64,000 nt of DNA from Margaritispora aquatica (GCA_007644065.1 VJWN01000002.1:1513831-1577830), one strand, 5' to 3'; counted from the first letter of the stretch, positions 11,443 through 23,319 are shown. The notes: generated from the letters alone by a model not told the origin. Translations and numbers: made by a program.

Positions 11443-14235
11443 GGTGGGTGGTCTGAATGTGAGTGGGCGTGAATGCTCTTCAGGAGGCGTTATGGCGTGC
11501 TTGCACCCTCTGAGGCTTTGGAGAGCTAGAATTGGGTACAAATATTCTTGAAATGCAAGTGGTTTGAGAAAACTTTCGGATCACAAAATATTCCGGTCTT
11601 CGCTAATTTAGACAGACTTCCCCTCTTTTGATTTATCTCCTGACACTCTATCGTATATGTTGGAAATGTTCCTCTTTGAGAAAGTCTTTAATAGACACTT
11701 CGAGGATCCCGTGTCTTTTCAATCAGCCAGAAGGGGTCCACAACCGATCGAATCACTTCACATTATGTGACACTGCATATGGCGAGAATGTCTATTGCCA
11801 TTCCTTATCTACCCCAGAAGCTGTTTTATTTTACTCGTTTCCTCTATTCGGCCTATTGTTCCCTCGGCATATTGATACAGTGGAGTACTACGCATTTAGA
11901 CTTCAAGCAAGCGTGAAAGTGGTTGGAACAATGCCAATTGAGTTCAGGAACGTGGCCGGCAAAGCGATTTATTTTCGAAGATGATCGAGTCAGTTGTCTC
12001 GTATGCTTCAAGCTGAGGAGGCAAGTCGGAGTATGTAGTAATGGTTGTAGTGACTTTGTGGTTAGTGTGCAAACGGTGGGGCATATCTTCTACGCAGTGC
12101 CAGGATGGATGAAGATCGATTAGGATGCAAAGAAAGGGAAGGGTCTTTTCAGTACATAATGTGGCGGTCAAATGCAACTGATCCATGGGTCTTGATGCTG
12201 TAGGCATCATGCATGCTGAGAATCTCGCCAATTGAGCCTAAGACATGGCCGGACATGTCCTCCGACCTTTGCCCGATCGTGGGGAAGAGCAGATTTTGCT
12301 GGATTGCGTAGTTTAGAGATTCAAAAGATCAATTGGCGAGAAAGAGAGTGGATGTTTCCCTCAGGTGTTATGTATGTTTCATTTCCTGGGGTTGGGGTGA
12401 CAGAAGATGCTAACCGCTAGAGTATACGAGCATCATTCCTTCTTCTCGTCAAAACCAGAATGCACATACATGCGGAAGATTAATGTCAATACTGACATTG
12501 ATTTTACCCAGGCCGTCTTGTCTTACAGCTTGTTAAACAGTGCAGTGCAGCGCATTTTGACGTGCCGCGTTACATGTCTGGTGTCTCCTGCATCCGGGGA
12601 CCAGAACCAGAACCACAACTTTGGGATCGACGCGTGCATGGCTGGACTCTCAATATCGCACTTCTGCAACGGCGTCTGCAAGTCCAAACTCGGTCATTAA
12701 CCTTGTCGAAGGTGGTGGGTGGAGAGTGGCATGGTGTGTTGGGTGTGGTAGGTGTGGTGTACAGGACAATAGCCTCGTCACCTAATTCGTCTAAGACTCT
12801 CAGCTCTTATAACTAGCCAATGATCAAGACCTTAGACATTTAAGATCTTGATATCTTTGGTGTGGCTGGGTCAGCAGGAGTGGTGGCCACAGCTGGAACG
12901 AAAGTACATAGAAAAGGTAGGGAAGACACTCACAGATGGGGAAAGGACGAGCCGGTCCGCATCTGCAGTGACTGGTTATTGGTGTGAAATTGTCGCTACT
13001 GTATCAGTAGCTACCGTGTTTGCGGTGAGAAAAATAAATTCAATCATTTCATGCTTGTATTCTGCAGTGAAGTGGGTGGTCTCTGGAAGCCCCGCTATTC
13101 TCCGGTCTCGATATACTCACCGCTATGAATGTCTCGGAAGTTGCTATCATGATATATCGTCGTACCCATGAGGATAAGCGCCTTTCCCATATGCACGAAC
13201 GAATTGTCAAAGGCGATAAATTGCTCAATCGCCGAAAGTCAATTTGTATGTCAAGTCGCAAGATATTGTCTTTTGTCGATTGACAGATCTTGCGCTACCG
13301 TAGTTCGAACGGACATGTCAAGCTAACTTAATCTCAAGATTTTGTCGATCCCATGATTATAATGTATCTAAGGCATGTCCGTTCTGGATGCTAGTAAACC
13401 GCTCGGAGGCTCGGCCGGTAGCTTCTCCCACAATTCATAGCTGCAGTCAGAATTTGCTAGAATACTTTTTGTCATTCATTGATTTTATTAACCTCGACAA
13501 TACGTTTGACGATGACCTTACGACCTGTGTCCTGAGGTATTGAAGACTAGTGTCGTCTATCTTCTTCTACGGCCGTTGTGTATATCAACCTATAACTGCC
13601 TATTTTAGTTCGTGGACTCGAGAAAGCGAGCATACTCTATCTTTATCCATAGTAACAGTGCATAAAACCGTTGCAATATATGTTCCAACTTGTGGTCTTC
13701 AACAAAGTATGTACGGAGGTTGTACATCAGATAAGGTTATGAGTGACCACAGAAGTGTTGTAGATGACTTCTAAGCGCCGACAATCTCTGGGATATGAGG
13801 CTATTAGAAACCGCCAGAATGAGGAAAAGTCAAGTCGGTATCTTCCTAGGGTCGGTTCCTGAGATTATTGTTTGCGGATATCTCTACTACATCAAGTGAT
13901 GGACAGTAGTTGGGAAACTCTTCGATTGGGTTAGGCAAATGTAATACAGGACAATAGTAGTAGTAAACTTCAAGTACTTGCAGACTTCTGACTCCATCTG
14001 AGAATCTTGTTATGCTCGAAGAAGAATTGTAAGCGTTATAATTGAACGAGACTAGCATCATCTGTCGCTCAACTCATTTGACTACGAGCCTCGCTTATTC
14101 TTGGCCCAGACTCAAAAGTAGTTGAATTTGGGACAGACAGACAGGCAAAACATCATTTCGCGTCAGACCACTCTTGTTTTCTAAGATTTCATCAACTGCC
14201 TCATCTCAACTAGCAGTTGCGCACTCCCGAGCAAG
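11443..14235. other. Long intergenic region without a convincing gene
   Basis: About 2.8 kb with only short, frame-poor open stretches. I see no splice-supported gene. An 11-bp inverted repeat is listed separately. The part nearest 14235 is the leader of the first BTB gene. Confidence 0.5.
13307..13384. repeat. 11-bp inverted repeat
   Basis: GAACGGACATG at 13307-13317 is matched by its exact reverse complement CATGTCCGTTC at 13374-13384, separated by 56 bases. It could form a stem or be the end of a small decayed element. No target-site duplication or terminal structure is evident. Confidence 0.4.
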
Positions 14236-15036
14236 ATGAATTCTTCTCGGGACACTTCGAATGATGCCGATCACGTCATGGAGGATAGAAAGCCAAAAAA
14301 GCCTCTGCGCCGATGGTAAGCACAGAACTCGAGAGCGATCTACAAAGCTTCTAACTCATACCAGGGACCCACAAGATGTTGTTACGCTGTATGCAGCTGC
14401 TGAAGGCGCCCGACCAATGATTGTACACAAAGACATCGCGTGCTATTATTCTCATCTTTTCAAAACAGCTTTCAACGGTACATTCGAGGAAGGCATCACG
14501 CAGATATATCGACTTGCAGACACAACGGAGGAGCAAGTCGAGCTGCTGATTCATGTAAAGTTGGTTTCCATCACTTCATGAACTTGATACTGATCATCGT
14601 TTCTACATAGTGGTTGTACACCCAAGAAGTCGATATTGGAAGAGTCAAACGCAGCATCAAAAGCAAGACGGACCAACTGCTTGTGGAGCTTTGGATTCTT
14701 GCCGATAGATTGTTCATTCCTGGTCTTCAGAACGCCATCATGCGGGAATTGGAGAGATTGCGCAACACGTACAAGGCTACTAGCACGAGCTGTTTGAGCT
14801 ATGTTTGGCAAAACACCATCCATGGCAGCAAGTTGAGAGAGTGGTTTTTACATCACTGCACTTTACATGTACAAGCCTCGAGATATGCAGACCGTCCGGA
14901 GCATTTTCCACAAGAGATGTTGTTGGAATTGGTGCAAATGATGAAGGTTAATATTCAAGAGCAAAATCAATTGGCTCTTGAGAGTAGAGATCCTAGACGG
15001 TTTGAGGTTCCTGACTTTGAGGAGTTGAAGGATTGA
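14236..15036 (+). CDS. BTB/POZ-domain protein, copy 1 of 3, 231 aa
   Basis: Three exons: 14236-14315, 14365-14554 and 14611-15036, with GTAAGC and GTAAAG donors and a TTCTAACTC branch point. After a short basic N-terminus, the BTB fold shows DVVTLYAAAEGARPMIVHKD, then IACYYSHLFKTAFNGTFEEG, and a WLYTQEV segment. The C-terminal half carries the VELWILADRLFIPGLQNAIMREL helix pair seen in the other two copies. This is the ascomycete short-BTB type with no BACK, Kelch or MATH domain. Such domains mediate dimerisation and often Cul3 contact; no specific partner can be inferred. It is followed 400 bp later by copy 2 in the same direction. Confidence 0.9.
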
Positions 15037-15436
15037 GCAGGTGTTGAGCATTGCATCTTAGCTTCCTTTTGAAATTCAGGTCAGATAATAGCGTGATTCA
15101 AATAAAACAATGTAAAGATAATCAAGCTCCTATCTCACAAAAAATTGCCTGGCCGGAAGTGAAAGTACAGGGCAGAAAGTCCTCCTTTCTCAAGATAGGA
15201 AGGAACGCCCTCTCAACTGCAACTCCTACATCACCAGCATTTTCTTTCGTCAGGTCTTCTATCTTCCACCTCACACAACAAACGGCATCAGTTGCACATC
15301 TACATACAACACGAAAATCTGCTGGTGTCTTCATCTATTGAAGCTGTTTCCGTGGCAGCCAGCACCTAGGCCCTCTGTGCTCGCCACAGACTGCCCAAAC
15401 TCAACTGGTTTCCTCAGCTTTCGACTCAAAACAAAA
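15037..15436. other. Intergenic region between BTB copies 1 and 2
   Basis: 3' UTR and leader sequence only. Nothing else seen. Confidence 0.6.
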
Positions 15437-16199
15437 ATGGCAGAAATCAAGAGAGAGGGAGCTTCAGATTCCAAGAGACTTAAGTTGTCCCCCAAATTAG
15501 GACGCAAGGCTATCAAGTTCAGGTTCGTGTACTTCTGACGTTCTTGATGGTAATATGCTGACATTGGCAAAACTCAGTTACCCAAGTGCTCTAGTCACTA
15601 TCATCACAAGTAATGGTTTAAAGGAGCAGCCTTTTGTTGTCCATAAGGAGTTCGCTTGTCATTATTCTCCGGTCTTGAAGGCAGCATTTGAAAGCAAATT
15701 AGTTGAAGGTCGAACGCAAACATACAGGTTGACCGATTCGAGCGAAGATTCTGTTCAATTGTTGGTACAATGGCTTTACCATCAAGAAATCGAAGTCCTG
15801 ATGCTTGAGACTAAGATACCCGATCTAAGAGAAGCTAAGGCTCTCGTGGGGCTATGGATCCTTGCTGACAAGCTCCTCATTCCGAGTTTGCAGAACTTGG
15901 TGTCGGACAAACTTTGGAGCGCTCAGGGCAAGACTCATGCTGCCTTCGCAGAAGTCTGCAACTTTGTTTGGGAAAACACCAAAGATGGTAGTCCTTTGCG
16001 CCTCCTGTTTCTCTACCGCTTTGCTGCCTACTACACTGGACAATACTTGATTGATGGTCTCTATCCAAAGAAGATGTTGATGGAATTGGTGGTACTAATC
16101 ACTACGAATGAGTCCCGAAAGCGCATCCAGAGAACCCTAGAACTTGATCCTGTTGATCATTATGGCAAGTTTCATGTGTCGGAAGGTTCTGCTCCATAA
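15437..16199 (+). CDS. BTB/POZ-domain protein, copy 2 of 3, 235 aa
   Basis: Two exons, 15437-15522 and 15578-16199. The donor is the slightly weak GTTCGT; the branch point ATGCTGAC and acceptor CTCAG support the junction, which keeps frame. The N-terminus is basic (MAEIKREGASDSKRLKLSPK). BTB signature: LVTIITSNGLKEQPFVVHKE, FACHYSPVLKAAFESKLVEG, QTYRL and LVQWLYHQEIE. The C-terminal half again has LVGLWILADKLLIPSLQNLV. The first intron lies just upstream of the BTB fold, as in copies 1 and 3, which supports tandem duplication. Confidence 0.9.
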
Positions 16200-16784
16200 G
16201 CCTGCTCAGCAGCTGAGTAGAATATGGGACTGGGAGACAGTAATTTTCGGTTATCAGATGTTAAATATTGATCTGCAGCTTAAATTTCGCCAAGAGGCAA
16301 GTTACTCAGAGCAAGAGTTCTCTAATGTACTTTTACAAAGCTGGGGGAGAGATGGGAAATGAGATAGGTTGCATGGCGATTCACGAGGCGCGCTGAGACA
16401 GAGTTACTTAAAATAAAAACGAGCTTAACAGATGCAGTAGCTGAAACAAAAATGAAGTTGATTGATAGAATTGAGTGCAGTAGGTAAGATTATCATATGC
16501 TAAAGATGCTTGTATCTCCTTTAAGGTAAGCTTTTGAGTGTGGATTGCGGTAGGAAGTAATGCTCGTGCTGTTGACATCCCATGGTAATTGAAAAAAAGG
16601 GAAGGAACTAGAAGTGCAGCTGATCGAAAATGAAGAAGCTTACACCATTATTTTTCTTGATCTCAGAACTTGGGGCCAAAATAGAATTTTTTTGCAAACG
16701 TTCTGCTCATCGATATCTCAAGATCGTAAGGTAATTGAGCGTTAGACAACAAGATCTGCCAGTAGCCAAAACCCAAGGATCACA
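16200..16784. other. Intergenic region between BTB copies 2 and 3
   Basis: AT-rich spacer. No gene seen. Confidence 0.6.
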
Positions 16785-17554
16785 ATGGTCGCAGTGAAGA
16801 TCGAAAGTAGTCCAGCCACCCCATCTACACGTACTAATCAGGCTTCCTTGAAACCATCGAAGAAAAAGCCAGGTTTCTCGTAAGCGTTCTCCTCTGTATT
16901 GAAGAGCTGCTTACTGACTTTAATTGTTGCAGCAACACCAGTCAGCTCGTCACCCTCATCGCAAATGAGCACGAAACAAGCTTCGTGATCCACAAAGACT
17001 TTGCCTGCTTCTACTCTCCGACTCTGCACGCTGCATTCAACAGCACCCTAATTGAAGGCAAGACCCAAACCTACCGCTTCCGCAACGCTACAGCAGTGAC
17101 GATCCAATTTCTCGTGCACTGGATCTATAACCAGGACTTCCTCGTCGATTCCGACAGCCCCGAGCTCACCAGCAACAAGCTACTAGGATACTGGCGCTTT
17201 CGAGCTTTGGTGCGTCTCTGGATCGTGGCTGCGGAGCTGAAGATCCCAAGGTTGCAAAACGAGATTATCAAGGAGCTGGAGAGCTTGAGGAAGTTGTATG
17301 GATGCCATGGCACGAGATTGTTTCCGTTTGTGTATGAGCAGACACAGAAAGGCAACCCGTTGAGAAAGTATATGGCTCATGCAGCAATTAACTTGACTTC
17401 CAAGTTTGTAGAGGATAATATTGGGGCGTTCCCAAAGGACATGCTGCATGACATGGCAGTGCTATTCATGGCGGACAAGGAGTGCAGAGAGAAGGTGATG
17501 ATGCCACTGGAGGTTGAGAGAAACATTACACAGTATTTTGTGCCTGAAGAGTAA
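16785..17554 (+). CDS. BTB/POZ-domain protein, copy 3 of 3, 238 aa
   Basis: Two exons, 16785-16879 and 16933-17554, with a GTAAGC donor, a TTACTGAC branch point and a TGCAG acceptor. N-terminus MVAVKIESSPATPSTRTNQ; BTB motif LVTLIANEHETSFVIHKD, FACFYSPTLHAAFNSTLIEG, QTYRF, LVHWIYNQDF. The conserved ALVRLWIVAAELKIPRLQNE helix follows. Length, intron position and motif order match copies 1 and 2. It belongs to the same tandem array; it may act through dimerisation, but no function can be assigned. Confidence 0.9.
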
Positions 17555-17956
17555 AGCGGTAGGCAATTTTTTAGGGAATGTTTGAGATATAAATGATACA
17601 ACAGAGTGTGGGGCTTATTCTAAAAAGGCATGCCTGGTGGAGCATTTGCAACTAGCAATACTGGCTTGTATTTATTGGTGCTCAATTCTCAAGCATCTCG
17701 CAACAGAAAAGACGTGAATATCAGAACCATACAATTGGGGAAATGGAAGTAGGGCATAGTTAGAAGCTTTCTAAATGGAAAAAACACCCCTTTTGCCTGC
17801 TGCATGCTTTTAGCTTTACCTGCCTAGCGACCAATACTATTCGTCACCACTCTAATGAGGTTCACAATTTGAAAAGAGTACAGAAAATCATAAGGAATGG
17901 GTCTTCAGTATTCATCTATAGTGTCTAGTCTAAGAATACTCTATAGTGCTCTCTGA
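17555..17956. other. Intergenic region between convergent genes
   Basis: 3' UTRs of the third BTB gene and of PXR1. Nothing else seen. Confidence 0.6.
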
Positions 17957-19172
17957 TTAGGACTTTATCATGAAAATCTGCTTGAGTTAGTATGAGTGAG
18001 AATACGACAAACGAGTAAGCTTACCTGATTTAGCGCCGCCACGTCCATACTTGCCATACGTTTCTGAGCAATATTCCGCGCTCTGACAGCATGTCTTCCT
18101 CCCATTAAAGGTACAGCTCTCCCACTTGTGTCGATTGTGATAGGTGTTACTGGTGTGCTCTCCTTCGTAGAAGCTTTTGATGATTCTGTACTCGATTTTT
18201 CCTTGTCTCGTTTGGCCTTCTTCTTTCTCGACTCTTTGCTCTCTACATCCGAATTCGAAGCAGACTTCATCTCTTTTGTCTTCTTCTCCTTTCTTTCTTT
18301 CTTCTCGCGCTTCTCCTTCTTCTTGGGGTCTTTCACATCGACGTCCTCAGTCACATCTTCAGCCGCCTCCCTTGACTTTCGGTCTTTCTTGGCCTGTTTT
18401 TTTGCTGCTTTCTCTGCCGCCTTCATAGTTGCCATAACTTCGGCCTCGTCTTCTGGTTTTACTTCTGATTTCCGGTGTTTCTTTGACTTCTTCACCTTGA
18501 CAGCAACCACTTCGGCTTCAGTAACTTCCACATCTTCGAGCTTTCTCTTCTTGGATTTCTTGGGCGTCTCCACTGGCGCAGGCGCTTCCTCTTCGGATTC
18601 GGACGAGCTGTCGCTTGAATCGCTGGACTCTGTGCTATCTCCAAGGGCCAACTTCCGGATCCGTTCCGCCTCACCATCAATCAGATGCTGAATCTTATCT
18701 CCAATCAAAAATCCACCTTGCACAAATCGTATGCTGCCCCACCGCTTCTCTGTGTATATTGCTCTCTTCAGATCATCCCTTGATTTCTGCTCTTTCTCAA
18801 TTTCGTCCTCATCCTTTCCGTTAAGTCTTCCCAGCAAGTTTTTGAACGCATCAAGGCCAGTACATTCTCCATGACCAACCCCGCTACCAATCTTTGCGCC
18901 AATACCAAGATTGTCATCTTTCATAGAAACTCTAATATGCGATGCGTTGGCTGCCGTGTGGAACTCAGCGTGCTTTGCGTCTTTGGCACCAAGATATTGA
19001 CCTGGTTGCCAGCCTTGAGAGGTCATGATCTTGTGCCCGAAACCTTGGGTGTCGTTCGTCCATTTTGTGTTATTTGGGTCGTGTGAAAGCTTTAATCGAC
19101 TAAAAACTGTCAGTCTACGATCAAACTCTTGTAAATGCATACGACTTACTTTTTGGGGGCTGCGAGACCCAT
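17957..19172 (-). CDS. PXR1: PXR1/PinX1-type G-patch protein, 372 aa
   Basis: Three exons: 19172-19150 (23 nt), 19099-18025 and 17977-17957 (21 nt). The spliced N-terminus MGLAAPKNRLKLSHDPNNTKW, then a G-patch (GFGHKIMTSQGWQPGQYLGA, ending DDNLGIGAKIGSG) and GECTGLDAFKNLLGRLNGK, is diagnostic of Pxr1/Gno1. The C-terminal half is a long Lys/Glu-rich tract typical of nucleolar proteins, and the tiny last exon supplies the terminal IFMIKS. In yeast Pxr1 stimulates the Prp43 helicase in pre-rRNA and snoRNA processing and can inhibit telomerase. It is divergent from the coiled-coil gene at 19438, 265 bp away. Confidence 0.93.
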
Positions 19173-19437
19173 TGTTGCGGTGAGAATTTCTAAAATACCG
19201 AAGTTGTAAAAAAAGTTCTATGGACATGCTTCAAAATTTTGGAACGGCGCTTTCTCCAGATTTTGCTAATCCGGATTGGGAAGTGGGGCATTTCAAGTCT
19301 GATGCCAAGAACTTATTCACTTCTCACCCAATTATCATTTCAACAACACCTGACAAACAAGAAGGGAAATCCGAGCCAGAATTAAATTAAACAAGGTGCT
19401 TAGAAGAGTGGATCCTGAATTTTGGTAGTAAAACGAT

Positions 19438-20001
19438 ATGGCATCTCGACAGTCCCGAAAGCATGAATTTGTTAATGCTCATCATGAATCTGGTTCGGAG
19501 GGGAGTGAGCAAAGCTCACAGGAGGCTCTTGATCCGGTGAAAGCAGCACAAACTCTCGTGAACAAGGCAAGTTCTCTCTCTAGCCTATGTATTTATCTCT
19601 GTCGTTTAACAACCAACCTTCAGTACAAAAACACACGTGAACTACGTCGCAATGAAATTGAAGCGGAGCATAAGCAGCAAGTTAAGGATACCAAAGTTAG
19701 GATTGATACCTTATTCGAATCTCGGAAGATGAAAGTGTATGTCATAACGCTGTCCAATTCTTTAACCCTCCAAGAAAAGCGTGTCTGAATGTTGCTGACT
19801 GTCCTTAGTACCAAGTCTCGCAAGGACGTGTTCGCTAGCCTCGTAGCTCTAAACAAGAAACGTCGATCTATTGAAAGCCAGATTCTTTCAAGCATGCGAG
19901 CTATTGAAAATCACTCCGCTAATATCTCGAATGAGCTGGAGGCCATGTTCACTGGCCGTCTCGAGGAAATGGATGAACCGTTGTTTCCAGAAAGGTATTG
20001 A
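19438..20001 (+). CDS. Small coiled-coil protein of unknown function, 144 aa
   Basis: Three exons proposed: 19438-19566, 19624-19736 and 19809-20001. The first intron has a GC donor (AAG|GCAAGT) and a TTCAG acceptor; it is 57 nt and stop-free, so retention would add 19 residues in frame. The second intron uses GTATGT and a TGCTGAC branch point. The protein has a polar start (MASRQSRKHEFVNAHHESGS), then charged helical heptad-like stretches (ELRRNEIEAEHKQQVKDTKV and DVFASLVALNKKRRSIESQI), ending in an acidic tail. I do not recognise the family. It could be a small subunit of a coiled-coil complex, but this is not shown by the sequence. Confidence 0.55.
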
Positions 20002-20404
20002 AAGCCATCAGAGGATGATAATATGCTGCTAATAACTCGAAGCAGTAAGTGAAGGCCGGTCCAGTTTTGCTAAAGATGATTTTGCTATATCCCACTCTTA
20101 CACATTATTTGCATTCGGAATGGCGCACGGAAATACATGATACCCTTGGAAGCTATTTGCAAGTTTTAGCATATACTATTTTCGAAATGGAGACTTGCTT
20201 ACCACAACCCACTGAATGAAAGGGCTTTTTTACTTGCAAGAGTTCAGACTACAGATTCGTAGATCGTCTTAATGAGCAACTAAAAGATATGTATTTCGAG
20301 CCCTTCGAATTTTGTCTTCCAAACACCTGATACCTTACAGCGAGCCTCTTTCCTAGAGGTTGCCAACGCCCCGAATAACCATATATCATACATACATCAT
20401 ACAT
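20002..20404. other. Intergenic region between convergent genes
   Basis: 3' UTRs of the coiled-coil gene and of SVP26, with ATACATCAT repeats near 20388-20403. No gene seen. Confidence 0.6.
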
Positions 20405-21159
20405 TTAGAAATCTCTCTCTGGCCTACCCCATCCCATTTTCGTGCCCAGAGTTCCAAGTCCGTCCCTAATCGTATCAATAACCACTTTGAACATCCCCTG
20501 TCGCTTCTTTATCTCTCCGCCAACACCTGATGGCATCTCGCTCCCCATAGTAGGTAACACGTTATCGCTAGCTGATAGTGACACAAAGAGTGAGAATGGG
20601 ACCAGCCAGACGCAGATTCCGAAGTATGAAGCAATTTCCGTAAACGTAGGAAGACTCGAAGGGTCGTATCTAGATTGAGGTTGCGAGACAAGGGAGGCAA
20701 AGGAAAAGTGGTTGAACCATATCCAGTGGTTGAATAATACCAGCACTAGTAACAATTAGTTCCAAAGCTAGAGATATGTTAGATGTTACATACCGCAAGA
20801 TGATATGAACAGAGGATCCGAAAGCCTAACAATGGGAAATCGGCGCATGTTGCCCAAGTATACAACGTGCGAGAAGACACTCAGCGCAGAAAGTCCCAAG
20901 GGAAAGCCATCAACTACACATAGAAAGACCTGTATGCAGATAACGAGATATATCAGCCTCGTGAGGAGTTTTTTTGCAAGGACTGTGTGCTCTTCGACGA
21001 GTTCGGAGAGGTAGTAAAGTCCAGAAGCTATACCCACGTCATTAGCATGTGCTTTCATACTCCTTAACTAATCTCTATATAGAACATACCTATGGCGAGA
21101 GTGAGGAAGCCAAAGCCTAGGGCGAGGCCCATATACCCAACAAGCGGTAGTATCCACAT
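20405..21159 (-). CDS. SVP26: SVP26/TEX261-family ER-Golgi membrane protein, 214 aa
   Basis: Three exons: 21159-21090, 21027-20794 and 20745-20405, all GT-AG and in frame. The protein has about four hydrophobic segments. Motifs shared with yeast Svp26 include ASGLYYLSELVEEHT, DGFPLGLSALSVFSH, FNHWIWFNHFSF and FTEIASYFGICVWLVPFSLF followed by VSLSASDNVLPT. In yeast Svp26 is a cargo adaptor that helps load mannosyltransferases and other type II membrane proteins into COPII vesicles. It is divergent from BUD23, the two start codons being 300 bp apart. Confidence 0.92.
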
Positions 21160-21459
21160 TGTGCTGAGCTTTACAAAACTATCATGCTCGGATGCTCAGG
21201 AACGAAGCTTTCGAGATGTGGCTCTTCAAGGCTGCCAAAAAGGGGTGCGGCTACGACAGGCGACTTCTTCCCCAGGTTTTGGCGGTGGCACAAAAATCTC
21301 CCCCCACCAACAAAAAGTTCTCGGAAACATCATTTTTGCGACAACGACTCAAGCGACACCAAATTACCTAGAGCCAAACAACCGCAGACTAATTGAGTCA
21401 GCCTGGAACTATATGAGATAATATAAACTTATCTGCCAAGGCAGAACTCTCTTGCAATC

Positions 21460-22355
21460 ATGTCGCGTCCAGAAGATACACTGTAAATGTCCGAAGATTT
21501 TGTTCCCATAGCAAGTATTAACACAAATACAGCCCTCCAGATCTCCATTATAATGATACAGAAGCACGCAAATATACTACTTCATCGCGGATACAAAACA
21601 TTCAAGCATCTATGACAAATCGTGCCCTCGAACTACTCGACCTGGCAGATCCGTCTATGATCCTCGACATTGGTTGCGGATCCGGTCTATCTGGTGAAAT
21701 TCTCTCCTCCGTCGACCCTTCGGAAGGTGGCCCTCATATATGGGTTGGAATGGATATTTCAGCTTCTATGCTGGATGTTGCGCTTCAGAGAGATGTGGAA
21801 GGGGATTTAATTCTTGCGGATATTGGCCAAGGTGTACCATTCCGAGCCGGTAGTTTTGATGCTGCAATTTCGATCAGCGCGATACAGTGGCTCTGTAATG
21901 CAGAAAGTAGTGAGGTTTCGTCGACTGGAAGGCTATCAAGATTCTTCAATGGATTATATGCGAGTCTTAAGAGAGGTGGAAGGGCGGTGTGCCAATTCTA
22001 CCCCAAGAATGACCTGCAACGGACCATGATCAGTGGAGCTGCTATCAAAGCTGGATTTGGAGCTGGTATTTTGGAAGACGACCCAGGAACCAAAAATGCC
22101 AAGCTATACCTTGTCTTGACTGTCGGAGGATCGGCAGAAGAAGGCCATGGAGGCGACATTACCGGTGTTGTGGAAGGTATGGAGGGTGTGGATGTCCTGG
22201 ATGCACGAAGGAAGCATAGAGAGAAGGGGAGAAAGGAGGTCAAAAAGGGAAGCAAGGCCTGGATCATGAGTAAAAAGGAGCAGATGGAGCGGAAAGGCAA
22301 GGTGGTCAAGTCAAACTCGAGGTACACAGGACGGAAAAGGAATATTGCATTCTAG
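21460..22355 (+). CDS. BUD23: BUD23 18S rRNA (guanine-N7) methyltransferase, 281 aa
   Basis: Two exons: 21460-21482 (23 nt) and 21533-22355. The start MSRPEDTLPPDLHYNDTEAR is the usual Bud23 N-terminus. SAM-binding motif I is ILDIGCGSGLSGE (about residue 50-62), followed by GMDIS, then DAAISISAIQWLCNAE and RGGRAVCQFYPKN. The C-terminal basic WBS_methylT-type tail is present (KAWIMSKKEQMERKGK...YTGRKR). Bud23 with Trm112 methylates a guanine in 18S rRNA (G1575 in yeast) and acts in 40S maturation. The intron after codon 7 separates only the extreme N-terminus. Confidence 0.95.
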
Positions 22356-22644
22356 AGGAGTTTCTTTCTTTCTGCATTGCATGGCGTTAGGGGCGCTGGT
22401 TTCATGATATCAAGACTTCAAGACTAGTTCACTCTCAAATGCAGATTTTCTTTCTCATATGGTCATTGTCTCAACTTGATGTTTGGGCTCCCGAGACAAG
22501 AAACATTTGGAACAGCTATGCTGGTATAAATAACATTGCCTCAATCAAATAAAGGTAGCTGCCATGAAGAAATCCACCAGCCGCATAGAATACTTCATCA
22601 CAATCGACCAAAAAACCACATATTGTAACTTCATCGATAACACC

Positions 22645-23019
22645 ATGCCGCGCCTCGCTTATTTCCTTTCGATTTTGGCACTCTTTAGCAGGGGCCTTGC
22701 AGGCTTTGTACCTTCCATTCTCTGCCAAGCCCTTTGCTACCGTACAGTATTAATATGTTACTACGAAGCAGCTATAGTCCAGGATATTTCGGGAGATACT
22801 GCAGTTTTGGAAAGCTTCGCTGAGTGTGAAAGAACTATACTCGGTGGCTCTGAACTCCATTTGCTCGAAGCTCGTCACAGATATGCCGGTCAAATAGCAT
22901 GGGTTTGGTCAAAACACTCCCTAGCTATCAAATCGATAGCAGTTGTTGGAATTAAGGAGATCTTAAGCATTCAAAAGGAGAAGATCGGGAACAACCCAGC
23001 TTCGCGGGAGCTGAGGTGA
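22645..23019 (+). CDS. Small secreted cysteine-motif protein, zygote-specific-like, 124 aa
   Basis: The reading frame is open from an upstream ATG at 22564, but the ATG at 22645 gives a proper signal peptide (MPRLAYFLSILALFSRGLAG) and is preferred. Next comes SILCQALCYRTVLICYYEAA, a C-Q-x-x-C-x6-C-Y-x-A-A pattern that resembles the small fungal proteins often annotated as 'zygote-specific class V copy B', and a further Cys in ESFAECERTIL. The C-terminal half does not follow the family pattern. It may be a diverged family member, or a decayed one that still reads open. The neighbouring fragment at 23320-23518 is a closer family match. Confidence 0.4.
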   Translation: MPRLAYFLSILALFSRGLAGFVPSILCQALCYRTVLICYYEAAIVQDISGDTAVLESFAECERTILGGSELHLLEARHRYAGQIAWVWSKHSLAIKSIAVVGIKEILSIQKEKIGNNPASRELR

Positions 23020-23319
23020 TAAGATAGCTACAGATATGATGCAATGAATCTTGTAGCTGAATCACATATGTGATAGAATTGAACGATTTCTTCAGGTCTC
23101 CCATAAGCCTTTTGCTCTTTAGTTACTAATTCCAGAAACACCTAGTCAATTTGGTATATTGTTGAGTTAAAAAAACCCCGATAGTTATGATCCTACAATT
23201 GGAACTCGGCTAAGACGATACATTACAAGCGAAAGCTCAAAAAAGACGCAGGAACCATAAGAAGTAAGGTAGTTACTTACTTTCACTCTTCAACATCAAA
23301 CATCAGATGAGCATCAAGG

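Noticed and set aside
18128..18691. A 187-codon Phe/Ser-rich frame antisense to PXR1
   Set aside because: It is the complement of the Lys/Glu-rich tail of PXR1, which is well supported on the other strand.
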